NCBI RefSeq assembly: GCF_017410345.1
Contig: NZ_JAFQQZ010000042.1
Span: 1 to 32,774, forward strand
DNA length: 32,774 nucleotides
Source of the DNA: Methanobrevibacter sp.
GTDB taxonomy: Archaea > Methanobacteriota > Methanobacteria > Methanobacteriales > Methanobacteriaceae
Direction: 5' to 3'
Positions 26,170-32,774 of this stretch are shown one piece after another; the stretch's first letter is position 1; each line of letters begins with the position of its first letter. The translations under genes were made by a program, and so were the position numbers. The notes below the pieces were generated by a model. The model made no database searches and was not told where the DNA came from. It saw only the letters and a list, made by a program, of their open reading frames with translations.

Positions 26170-26568
26170 ATGAGAATTATAAGTAAAAATAAAGAATCTT
26201 ATAAGGAAAAGAATTTAAAAACATTATGCATAAAAAATTCCAATGAGAAAATAGGAAAAATCCGATTGGCAAATACATTCATCACCAGATTTAGAGGATT
26301 GATGCTTAAGGAAAAATGTGAATATCCATTGCTCTTTGAAATTCCTCAAAAGATAAAAATCAAAGAAAGATCATCTATTCATAGTCTATTTATGAGATTT
26401 GAATTAACTGTCGTCTTTATTGATGAAGATGATACAGTCTTTGAAATAGCTGATTTGAAGCCCTGGAGATATCATGTTCCTAAAAAATCGGCTAAATATA
26501 TAGTGGAATTTGAAAAAAATAGATTTCATAGGGAATTGAGAATAGGTGATGAGGTAGAAATAAGATAG
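26170..26568 (+). CDS. DUF192-family protein
   Basis: A 132-residue protein of the DUF192 family. The markers are FITRFRGLML (about 37-46), SIHSLFMRFELTVVFIDEDD (about 68-87) and LKPWRYHVPKKSAKYIVEF. The family usually has a hydrophobic N-terminus; here the first 20 residues are lysine-rich and hydrophilic instead, so this version is cytoplasmic. The family function is not established. The start is an ATG without Shine-Dalgarno, with a possible TATA box about 35 bases upstream, so translation may be leaderless or nearly so. Codon composition is more AT-rich than neighbours. Its last nine codons form the first unit of a tandem repeat running into the downstream spacer. Confidence 0.85.
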   Translation: MRIISKNKESYKEKNLKTLCIKNSNEKIGKIRLANTFITRFRGLMLKEKCEYPLLFEIPQKIKIKERSSIHSLFMRFELTVVFIDEDDTVFEIADLKPWRYHVPKKSAKYIVEFEKNRFHRELRIGDEVEIR

Positions 26569-26697
26569 AATTTTTAAAAAATAGGTGATGAAAAAGAAAT
26601 AAAAAAATCTTTGTTTAAAAATAGGTAAAGAAAAAGAAATAAATAATTTTTGTTTAAAAAAAGTTATGAAAAAGAAATGAAAAAATTATTGTTTTAA
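26541..26697. repeat. Four imperfect tandem repeats of about 40 bp spanning two gene ends
   Basis: Units beginning AATAGGTGATGA start near 26541, 26580, 26620 and 26659. The first is the last nine codons and stop of the DUF192 gene, and the last reaches the stop codon of the convergent dmrX gene. Later units share GAAAAAGAAAT. It is probably a tandem duplication of the coding end. The T- and A-rich composition could terminate both transcripts. Confidence 0.65.
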
Positions 26698-27390
26698 GTT
26701 TAATTTTTCGAGAACTTGCTGTGGATTTTCGAAAATCTCGATTCCTTCCATCTTTTGAAGCTTTTGAGTGTTTTCAATGTCTATTTCCCTCATATGCAAA
26801 GTAATGATTTTTCCTGTGGATACAGCATCATATGGACAGATGTCCTTGCATGATCCGCAACCGATGCACTTTAAGAGATCAATTTCCTCATGAGGAGTGA
26901 TTGCACCGTTTGGACAGGCCAATGCCGCTTCACATTCATCGCATTTTTGACATTTGGTCTTTTCAAGCTTTGATGGCAATATGGTATCCACATCACCAGG
27001 TTCAATGTCTACAGGAACCATGAGGGTTCTCACCCTTCCCTTGCCGGCTTGAGCTACAGCATTTGTGACAAGGGTGTCTGAAATTCCATGAACTATCTTA
27101 GCCACAGTGTTTGCAGTTGTAGGAGATACGATAAGCAGGTCATACTTTCCAAGTGAAAGCCTTCCGGTTATTGGAAAACTGAACTTTTGATTGGAATCGG
27201 TTGCAAGTTCATTATACCTTCCACCGGTTACAGCAACCACCCTATCATAAAGGCCGTACATTTTCAATACCTCTTCAGAAGCCTGTGACAAGAATACGGT
27301 CAAGTCATGATATGCAGCCAATTCTTCCATAGCTTCAACACTTTCCTTAAGCAAATGTCCTGCACCGGTAAAAGCCCATCCTATTTTCAT
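26686..27390 (-). CDS. dmrX: Iron-sulfur flavoprotein, dihydromethanopterin reductase (DmrX-like)
   Basis: A 234-residue flavoprotein with a PF02441-type flavin domain (residues 1-130: [30 protein letters not shown]) followed by two ferredoxin-like clusters ([14 protein letters not shown] and [12 protein letters not shown]). This order matches archaeal iron-sulfur dihydromethanopterin reductase DmrX, which reduces dihydromethanopterin to tetrahydromethanopterin in the last step of C1 carrier synthesis. The frame extends further, but GGAGAT before this ATG and the conserved start decide it. An unspecified archaeoflavoprotein is the alternative. The gene is convergent with the DUF192 gene; glyA, whose product uses H4MPT, lies just upstream. 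Confidence 0.8.
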   Translation of the reverse strand: MKIGWAFTGAGHLLKESVEAMEELAAYHDLTVFLSQASEEVLKMYGLYDRVVAVTGGRYNELATDSNQKFSFPITGRLSLGKYDLLIVSPTTANTVAKIVHGISDTLVTNAVAQAGKGRVRTLMVPVDIEPGDVDTILPSKLEKTKCQKCDECEAALACPNGAITPHEEIDLLKCIGCGSCKDICPYDAVSTGKIITLHMREIDIENTQKLQKMEGIEIFENPQQVLEKLNLKQ

Positions 27391-27465
27391 AAAACATCTC
27401 CACAATAAAAAAATTAATATAATTTATATTTTCACATATTCTTCAAAATTTTTACAAAAAATAGT

Positions 27466-27500
27466 AAAAAAATAAAAAAAAATTCACTCCGAAGAGTGAA
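27466..27500 (-). terminator. glyA terminator with UUCG tetraloop
   Basis: On the minus strand TTCACTC-TTCG-GAGTGAA (27483-27500) is a perfect 7-bp stem closed by the stable cUUCGg tetraloop, followed at once by a run of T. It lies about 20 bases after the glyA stop. Confidence 0.85.
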
Positions 27501-27519
27501 AAATAATTTGGAAAGACAC

Positions 27520-28800
27520 TTAGATGTGTTCGATGAATTTGTATCCTTCCTCTTCATTGAAAGCGTAGTGAATGGTTCTGTACTGACTCATGAATTCAGT
27601 TACTTCATCCTTGATGTCTACATTGTCACCTTCAGCAACTCTCCAGATGAATTCAGCCACTTCTTCCATTTCCTTCTCTTTCATTCCTCTTCTGGTGATT
27701 TCCTGAGTACCGATTCTGATACCTGATGGGTCGTCACTGTCATTTACATTGTCACCAGGAATGAGGTTCTTGTTAAGAATGATGTTGTTTAACTCCAATT
27801 CCTTAGCCAATATTGTAGCCCTTTTGACATCTCTGACATCCATAGCCACTTGGTGGGATTCGGTGTATCCTAAGTCTTCACACATTACATTGAATCCTTG
27901 TTCTGCAAGTGCGCCTGCCAATGCCTTAGCGTTTTTGATGATCTGTTTAGCATAATCTTCACCAAACTCTAGCATTTCTGCAGTTGCAATACCTAAACCA
28001 GCTAAGTGGTGCAAGTGGTGATTGCTCACTACACCTGGGAAAACAGCGTTGTCAATCAAGTCCTTGTTTTCTTCCTGAGATAATATGATTCCACCTTGTG
28101 GACCTGGGAAGGTCTTGTGGGTACTACCCATCAAGACTTCAGCTCCTTCTTTCAAAGGGTCTTGGAATTGCTTACCTGCAATCAATCCAAGAACGTGAGC
28201 ACCATCGTACATGATGGTTGCCCCTACTTCGTTAGCCGCATCAACAACTTCAGATACAGGGTGTGGGAATAGGAATAAGCTTCCTCCAAAGAGAATGATC
28301 TTTGGCTTTTCAGCTAAGATCATCTTGTTCAATGCATCAACATCAATGTTCATGACTTCTGGGTTGAAAGGATGTTCCAAGGTTTTCAATCCTCTGATAC
28401 CTGCTGCACTTACATTTGCATGGCTGATGTGTCCTCCGTAAGGGATGTTCATGGCAATCATCTTGTCTCCAGCTTTTGCAAAACCGAAGAAAGCAGCGAG
28501 GTTGGCGGTTACACCTGATACAGGCTGGACATTTGCATATGTACAGTCGTAAACCTTGCAGGATAACTGTTTTGTAATGTCCTCAATTTGGTCAATGTAG
28601 GTACATCCTTGGTATAATCTTTCGTAAGCTTGTCCTTCTGCATATCTGTGAGCTAAATCAGAAACCATTGCAGTTGTAACGTCATTACTTGTTGTATTTT
28701 CACTTGCAATGAGGTTGATGCTGTCTCTCATCCAGTCATTATGAACTCTCATTAAGTCATTGATCTTATTCATGTCTTCTTCATATTGATACATAATCAT
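27520..28800 (-). CDS. glyA: Serine hydroxymethyltransferase
   Basis: A 426-residue PLP enzyme interconverting serine and glycine, with the methylene group carried by tetrahydromethanopterin in methanogens rather than folate. The PLP lysine is K229 in [13 protein letters not shown]; other landmarks are [10 protein letters not shown] near 28-36, [13 protein letters not shown] near 53-65 and the aspartate of MYDGAHVLG that contacts the PLP ring. The start is at an ATG three codons before a second (ending 28794); GGTG lies between 2 and 8 bases from them, so the first two residues are uncertain. It is a single-gene unit with its own terminator. Confidence 0.96.
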   Translation of the reverse strand: MIMYQYEEDMNKINDLMRVHNDWMRDSINLIASENTTSNDVTTAMVSDLAHRYAEGQAYERLYQGCTYIDQIEDITKQLSCKVYDCTYANVQPVSGVTANLAAFFGFAKAGDKMIAMNIPYGGHISHANVSAAGIRGLKTLEHPFNPEVMNIDVDALNKMILAEKPKIILFGGSLFLFPHPVSEVVDAANEVGATIMYDGAHVLGLIAGKQFQDPLKEGAEVLMGSTHKTFPGPQGGIILSQEENKDLIDNAVFPGVVSNHHLHHLAGLGIATAEMLEFGEDYAKQIIKNAKALAGALAEQGFNVMCEDLGYTESHQVAMDVRDVKRATILAKELELNNIILNKNLIPGDNVNDSDDPSGIRIGTQEITRRGMKEKEMEEVAEFIWRVAEGDNVDIKDEVTEFMSQYRTIHYAFNEEEGYKFIEHI

Positions 28801-29172
28801 AACACCTATATTTTCTTAAAAATCATTAAATATCAGATTAAAATTATAAGTTTAATCATTTGATTAGAATAAATAAAAAATTTTAAAAGTTTATAAAAAT
28901 CAGAGCCAAAATTGAAAAAATCTAAAAATCTAAAAAATATAATCTTATAAAATTCTTATTAATATATAATATAATTTTTTAATTAAATAAAACTTTTTAT
29001 TAATATTATAATAATTTTTTATTATTTTTAGATTACCTTAGAATATTTTTGGAAAAATAGATTTTGAAATTAAAATTAAAAAAATTAAATTTTAAAAAAA
29101 GTTAATAAATATACGAACAATTAAAAAATGCTTAAAAAAAAAGAAAAAGAAAAAGAGAATAAATCTCTTAAT
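28801..29172. other. 372-bp spacer between hdrA and glyA
   Basis: AT-rich spacer with the hdrA terminator (29130-29169), the glyA promoter (no single TATA box stands out) and one TACGAAC-containing site at 29112-29118. TTAATCATTTGAT at 28852-28864 also occurs in the hdrA leader. No reading frame or RNA gene is seen. Confidence 0.5.
29130..29169 (-). terminator. Hairpin plus U-tract terminator of hdrA
   Basis: AAGAGA (29153-29158) and TCTCTT (29164-29169) make a 6-bp stem, followed on the minus strand by a long T-rich run (29130-29152). Confidence 0.65.
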
Positions 29173-31155
29173 CTATTTTGCAACATCTTCGAGAGCTGCT
29201 GCAATTTGTGCCATAATTTGTTCGGTTTTGAAGTGGTTTTGGTTCATAGCACCAGATGGACATGCACCTACACAGGTACCACATCCTTTACATAATGCAA
29301 CGTTAATAGCTGCGTGTTTGTCTGCGCCTTCACCTTCAATACTTACAGCACCGAATGGACATAATTCTACACATACTTCACATGCACCACATACGGTGGT
29401 ATCAGTGTCAGCAGTAATAGGTTCGATTTCTACTTCACCTTTAGCCATTGGGATGGATGCTCTTGATGCTGCTGCAGATCCTTGTGCAACTGCGTCAGGA
29501 ATATCCTTAGGACCTTGTGCTACACCAGCAATGTATACACCGTCAGTTAAGGTGTCAACAGGTCTGAGTTTTGGGTGAGCTTCCATGTAGAATCCGTCGG
29601 TAGTTCTGGATAAACCTAAGGTTTGTCTTAGTTCGTTGGAACCTTTTGGAGGTTCTAATCCAACAGATAATACAACTAAGTCGTAGGTGTATTCAGTTAC
29701 TTTTCCGAGTAAGGTGTCTTCTGCTCTTACGGTTAAGGTTAAGTCATCGTTTTCGAGGATTTCTGCAGGACGTCCTCTGATGAATTCAATACCGTATTTT
29801 TCTTGGGAAGTTTTGTAGAACTCTTCGAATCCTTTACCGAATGAACGGATATCCATGTAGTAACAGGTTACTTCAGTGTCAGGTTCGTGGTCAATACATA
29901 ATTGAGCGTTTTTCATGGAGTACATACAACATACTCTTGAACAGTAGGATTTACCGATTTGTTCGTCTCTTGAACCGACACAGTGGACGAATGCAACACG
30001 TTTAGGTTCTTTACCGTCAGATGGTTTTTGTACGTGACCACCGGTAGGACCGGATGCGTTGATCATTCTTTCAATTTCCATAGCGGTAATTACGTTAGTG
30101 TATCTACCGTAACCGTATTCGTATTTTTCAGTTGGGTCATATGGGTCGTAACCGGTTGCTGCAATGATGGTACCAACATGGAGTTCGATTTCTTCTGGTT
30201 CCATGTCACGGTCGATTGCTTCAGGACCACATACGGTTTCACAAAGACCACAGTCGATACAGTAGTTTTTGTCGATAGTTGCACAGAGAGGTACTGCTTG
30301 AGGGAATGGGATGTAAGCTGCTCTTACCATACCTACACCTTCGTCGTAGTAGTTAGGTATTTCGATAGGACAGACTTCTTGACATTGTCCACATCCGGTA
30401 CAGTCTTCTTCTTTAACGTATCTAGGTTTTTTCTCAACTTTTACAGTGAAGTTACCGATGTAACCGTCTACTTCTTTTACTTCTGCGTAAGTAATCAATT
30501 CAATGTTTTCGTGTTTGGAAGTGTCTACCATCTTAGGTGCGAGAATACACATGGAACAGTCTAAGGTAGGGAAGGTTTTGTCCAATTGACCCATTCTTCC
30601 ACCGATAGTTGGGTTTCTTTCTACCATGTAGGTTTTGAATCCCATATCAGCTAAGTCTAATGCAGATTGGATACCTGCTACTCCACCACCAATAACGAGA
30701 CATTTTTTGTCTACTGCTACTTTGGAAGCTTCGAGAGGTTCTAATAATCTTGCTTTTGCAACAGCCATACGTGTTAAGTCTTTTGCTTTTGCGGTTGCTT
30801 CAGCAGGTTGGGTCATGTGTACCCAAGAGTCTTGTTCCCTTAAGTTAGCAAACTCAAATAAGAACTTGTTTAATCCAGCTTCTTCTACACATCTTCTGAA
30901 GGTAGGTTCGTGAAGTCTTGGAGAACATGCTGCTACTACGATTCTGTTTAAGTTGTGTTCTTTGATGTCATCTTGAATAAGACTTTGACCTGGGTCAGAA
31001 CACATGTACTTGTAATCTTTTGCAATTACTACGTTAGGTAAAGTTTTTGCGTATTCTGCTACTTCAGGACAGTTTACGACTCCACCAACGTTTACACCAC
31101 AGTGGCAAACATATACTCCCACTCTAATTTCTTCATTATTAATTTCTTCTGCCAT
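29173..31155 (-). CDS. hdrA: CoB-CoM heterodisulfide reductase subunit HdrA
   Basis: A 660-residue flavin and iron-sulfur subunit of the heterodisulfide reductase complex, the site of electron bifurcation in methanogenesis. It has an N-terminal cysteine region (C17, C19, C52), an FAD fold (GGGVAGIQ, 156-163) and [19 protein letters not shown] (185-203), then two ferredoxin clusters (C252-C262 and C299-C309) and two more near residues 590-640 ([24 protein letters not shown]). No selenocysteine signal; cysteines are encoded. The start follows AAGGTGAT. hdrBC is not adjacent, as usual in this order. Codon use is strongly selected, fitting a highly expressed gene. Confidence 0.97.
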   Translation of the reverse strand: MAEEINNEEIRVGVYVCHCGVNVGGVVNCPEVAEYAKTLPNVVIAKDYKYMCSDPGQSLIQDDIKEHNLNRIVVAACSPRLHEPTFRRCVEEAGLNKFLFEFANLREQDSWVHMTQPAEATAKAKDLTRMAVAKARLLEPLEASKVAVDKKCLVIGGGVAGIQSALDLADMGFKTYMVERNPTIGGRMGQLDKTFPTLDCSMCILAPKMVDTSKHENIELITYAEVKEVDGYIGNFTVKVEKKPRYVKEEDCTGCGQCQEVCPIEIPNYYDEGVGMVRAAYIPFPQAVPLCATIDKNYCIDCGLCETVCGPEAIDRDMEPEEIELHVGTIIAATGYDPYDPTEKYEYGYGRYTNVITAMEIERMINASGPTGGHVQKPSDGKEPKRVAFVHCVGSRDEQIGKSYCSRVCCMYSMKNAQLCIDHEPDTEVTCYYMDIRSFGKGFEEFYKTSQEKYGIEFIRGRPAEILENDDLTLTVRAEDTLLGKVTEYTYDLVVLSVGLEPPKGSNELRQTLGLSRTTDGFYMEAHPKLRPVDTLTDGVYIAGVAQGPKDIPDAVAQGSAAASRASIPMAKGEVEIEPITADTDTTVCGACEVCVELCPFGAVSIEGEGADKHAAINVALCKGCGTCVGACPSGAMNQNHFKTEQIMAQIAAALEDVAK

Positions 31156-31163
31156 TAAATCAC

Positions 31164-31266
31164 CTTGTACAAGTAAAATGATTAATCATTTGATCTAATT
31201 TTTTAATATATTATATATATAAAATATTAGATAGTTTAATTTTTCTAAAAAGTGAGTATATAAAGG
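31164..31266 (-). promoter_or_regulatory. hdrA promoter and palindromic leader
   Basis: On the minus strand AACCTTTATATACTC (TATA at about 31256-31264) is a strong BRE/TATA pair; the predicted start is near 31234, giving a leader of about 80 bases. In the leader is the perfect 16-bp palindrome AAATGATTAATCATTT (31176-31191) and, overlapping the Shine-Dalgarno (31159-31166), the palindrome CTTGTACAAG (31164-31173). Confidence 0.6.
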
Positions 31267-31717
31267 TTTCTATAAATAAGTAGGAGTAAAGTATATATAT
31301 GAGAAAATTTTAAATTGATTAAAATAGGATAAATCAATAAAACAGAACAAATAATTTATATTTCAATTAAATATGTTTAATTAATAGTTATTTTTTAATA
31401 TAAATTAATTATTTCTCTTTAATTTGAAAAATAAAATATATTTTGATACACCTAAATTTTTGAAAAAATTCAATCAAAATCTTAAAGAAAGGTGGAAAAG
31501 CCTTTAAATATTGAAAAATTTCTGAACAGAGATACGTCTTTAAATCTATGTAAACCTAATTTAGATAGATAATAATTATTATTAAGATAAAATAAGAATA
31601 ATTTAGTCATATTAAATAAAAATAAATATAAATAGAACATATTTAAATATTTAAATTAATTAAAAGAATAATTGAGATAGTGTAACCTTTTATGCAACAC
31701 CCAAAAAACAGGAATTC

Positions 31718-31736
31718 CACTCATTTTAAATGAATG
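31718..31736 (-). terminator. Weak hairpin after the AEC permease gene
   Basis: CACTCATTT (31718-31726) and AAATGAATG (31728-31736) are complementary apart from one wobble pair. No strong T run follows, so the role is uncertain. Confidence 0.35.
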
Positions 31737-31766
31737 AAAAATAGATTAAAATTCCTAAAAAGTTCG

Positions 31767-32672
31767 TTAAAGGATAAACATTAGGAATATAGGAATTGTG
31801 ACAAGGCTGAATACAGTAGATGTGAATATGCAATCTGAAGTGAGCTCCCAGTCAAGCTTATAGGTTATTGCCAATACCAATCCTATCATGGCTGATGACA
31901 TGGCAGCTTCAATAAATCCGATTGTATGCTCAAATCCTGTGATGTTAAGCAAACCCAATACCCCTAAGCCGATTAAGGGATAGATGACCAATTTTATCAT
32001 AGATGCCAATCCCGCTTCCTTGAAATGATTCCTCAATCCATCCATCTTCAATGACAGCCCTAAAGAAATCATGATGAGTGGAATGGTGGCTCCAGCCAAA
32101 TAATCGACCACTGTAGTTCCCAGTGAAGTGATTGGGATGTTGAATACGTTAAATGCTATTCCTAAAATTATGGACCACAATGGCAGAAATGTCAAGATCT
32201 TCCTTATTGCCACCTTAAATTCCCCATCAAAAATCAATATTAGGATGAAACTTAATATAACGAAGATTATTGAAGTTGAAATGTCACAGAACACCGCCCT
32301 TATCATACCTTCATTTCCAAAGATTCCTTGGGTGATCGGATAACCTAAAAATCCAGTATTTCCCAAGACCACAACTATGACAATGCTCCAGATTTTCCTC
32401 TTGTCCCAGCCTAAAAAATAAAGTAGCGAATAAGTCAATATCCCTACAATTAAACTAGTAATTAACATATGAACTGTTAAAATGCTTAATCTTGGAAGCA
32501 AGGAAACGTCAGCAGTATACAAAGCACTAAAGATCATGCACGGTAGAGATATATTGATTACTATATTATTCAATGTTTCAACATCTTCTTCTTTCAAAAG
32601 GCCTATCTTTTTGGATAAGGCACCTATTAAAATCATTGCAATGATTGAAAGAATGATAATTCTGTAATCCAT
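31767..32672 (-). CDS. AEC-family (auxin efflux carrier type) permease
   Basis: A 301-residue membrane protein with ten hydrophobic segments of the AEC family, in two similar halves. Markers are LNNIVINISLPCMIFSAL (about 34-51), VVVLGNTGFLGYPITQGIFG (about 100-119) and ATIPLIMISLGLSLKMDGL (about 194-212), the TGFLGYP and SLG motifs being characteristic. Prokaryotic members export or import malate, malonate and similar organic anions; the substrate here is not determinable. The ATG is followed by a normal membrane-helix N-terminus, with a weak Shine-Dalgarno TTGAT. The gene stands alone and shares no obvious operon. Confidence 0.9.
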   Translation of the reverse strand: MDYRIIILSIIAMILIGALSKKIGLLKEEDVETLNNIVINISLPCMIFSALYTADVSLLPRLSILTVHMLITSLIVGILTYSLLYFLGWDKRKIWSIVIVVVLGNTGFLGYPITQGIFGNEGMIRAVFCDISTSIIFVILSFILILIFDGEFKVAIRKILTFLPLWSIILGIAFNVFNIPITSLGTTVVDYLAGATIPLIMISLGLSLKMDGLRNHFKEAGLASMIKLVIYPLIGLGVLGLLNITGFEHTIGFIEAAMSSAMIGLVLAITYKLDWELTSDCIFTSTVFSLVTIPIFLMFIL

Positions 32673-32774
32673 ATAATCAACTAAACCAAATTAATATTTT
32701 AAAAAGAAAAATTTTTTATTAAAGTTTAATTTATAGAAATTAATTAAAATAGTTTTTGTAAAAATAGAAAAAAT

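Larger units (their letters stand above)
31156..31766. other. 611-bp spacer between the AEC permease and hdrA
   Basis: It contains the hdrA promoter and leader (31164-31266), several AT-rich tracts and the weak permease terminator near 31718-31736. AAAGG-(8)-CCTTT near 31488-31505 and a moderately GC-richer patch at 31525-31550 do not amount to a recognisable RNA or gene. Confidence 0.5.

Noticed and set aside
29983-30564. 193-residue plus-strand open frame opposite hdrA
   Set aside because: It lies wholly inside hdrA, has no ribosome site, and its Val/Phe/Cys-rich content is what antisense reading of a highly biased gene gives.
31261-31320. Tiny plus-strand frame after GTAGGAG near 31282
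   Set aside because: The ATG at 31300 is followed by a stop after three codons.
31487-31505. AAAGG/CCTTT hairpin in the hdrA-permease spacer as an RNA gene
   Set aside because: Only five pairs, no promoter or terminator in the right place, and common by chance in AT-rich DNA.

Overview
The window looks like part of a gut or rumen methanogen chromosome of the order Methanobacteriales, most likely Methanobrevibacter. The evidence is heterodisulfide reductase subunit HdrA, an F420H2 oxidase (FpaA) next to the methanogen-specific redox regulator MsvR, a DmrX-type dihydromethanopterin reductase, AT-rich spacers, archaeal TATA boxes, and ribosome binding sites built on GGAGGTGAT placed 4-7 bases from the start. 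The genus is inferred from gene content and was not tested by a search. I see no phage, insertion sequence, CRISPR array or toxin-antitoxin cassette.

Layout. 1-2145: a small zinc-ribbon protein, an AIM24/TIGR00266-family protein and an anion permease. 2256-5975: a minus-strand cassette with a MarR regulator, two tandem paralogous DHA2-type exporters and a TfoX-N-like protein. 5976-6606: a long spacer with candidate MarR operators, a possible 25-residue protein with a full Shine-Dalgarno, and two hairpins ahead of a DTD1-type D-aminoacyl-tRNA deacylase gene. 7104-10379: a secreted Ig-like plus M14-like zinc hydrolase, an OGG1-type glycosylase and HisF. 10642-10717: tRNA-Arg(UCG). 10734-13664: a 55-residue protein, a YgjP-like metallopeptidase and an XPD-like Fe-S helicase. 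13938-16440: the oxidative stress pair msvR and fpaA. 16689-20140: a site-2 protease, a small secreted protein and MoeA. 20251-25874: an ileS-purL operon. 26170-31155: a DUF192 protein, DmrX, serine hydroxymethyltransferase and HdrA. 31767-32672: an AEC-family permease.

How the genes connect. HdrA belongs to the last step of methanogenesis. DmrX and GlyA both touch the tetrahydromethanopterin C1 pool, GlyA making glycine and methylene-H4MPT. FpaA reduces O2 with F420H2, and MsvR is its expected redox-sensing regulator. Motifs with TACGAA/TTCGTA cores flank the fpaA promoter and lie upstream of msvR, which fits MsvR control. Most other genes are housekeeping and stand alone.

Most distinctive are the regulatory and non-coding features: the MsvR-type boxes, the repeat-hairpin-repeat in the fpaA leader, the GAAAC/GTTTC boxes around the MarR promoter, the possible mini-protein, a hairpin family recurring at gene 3' ends, and two unrelated tandem repeats of about 40 bp. 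I did not find a clear new multi-gene system. The spacer at 5976-6606 is the best place to look for something undescribed.
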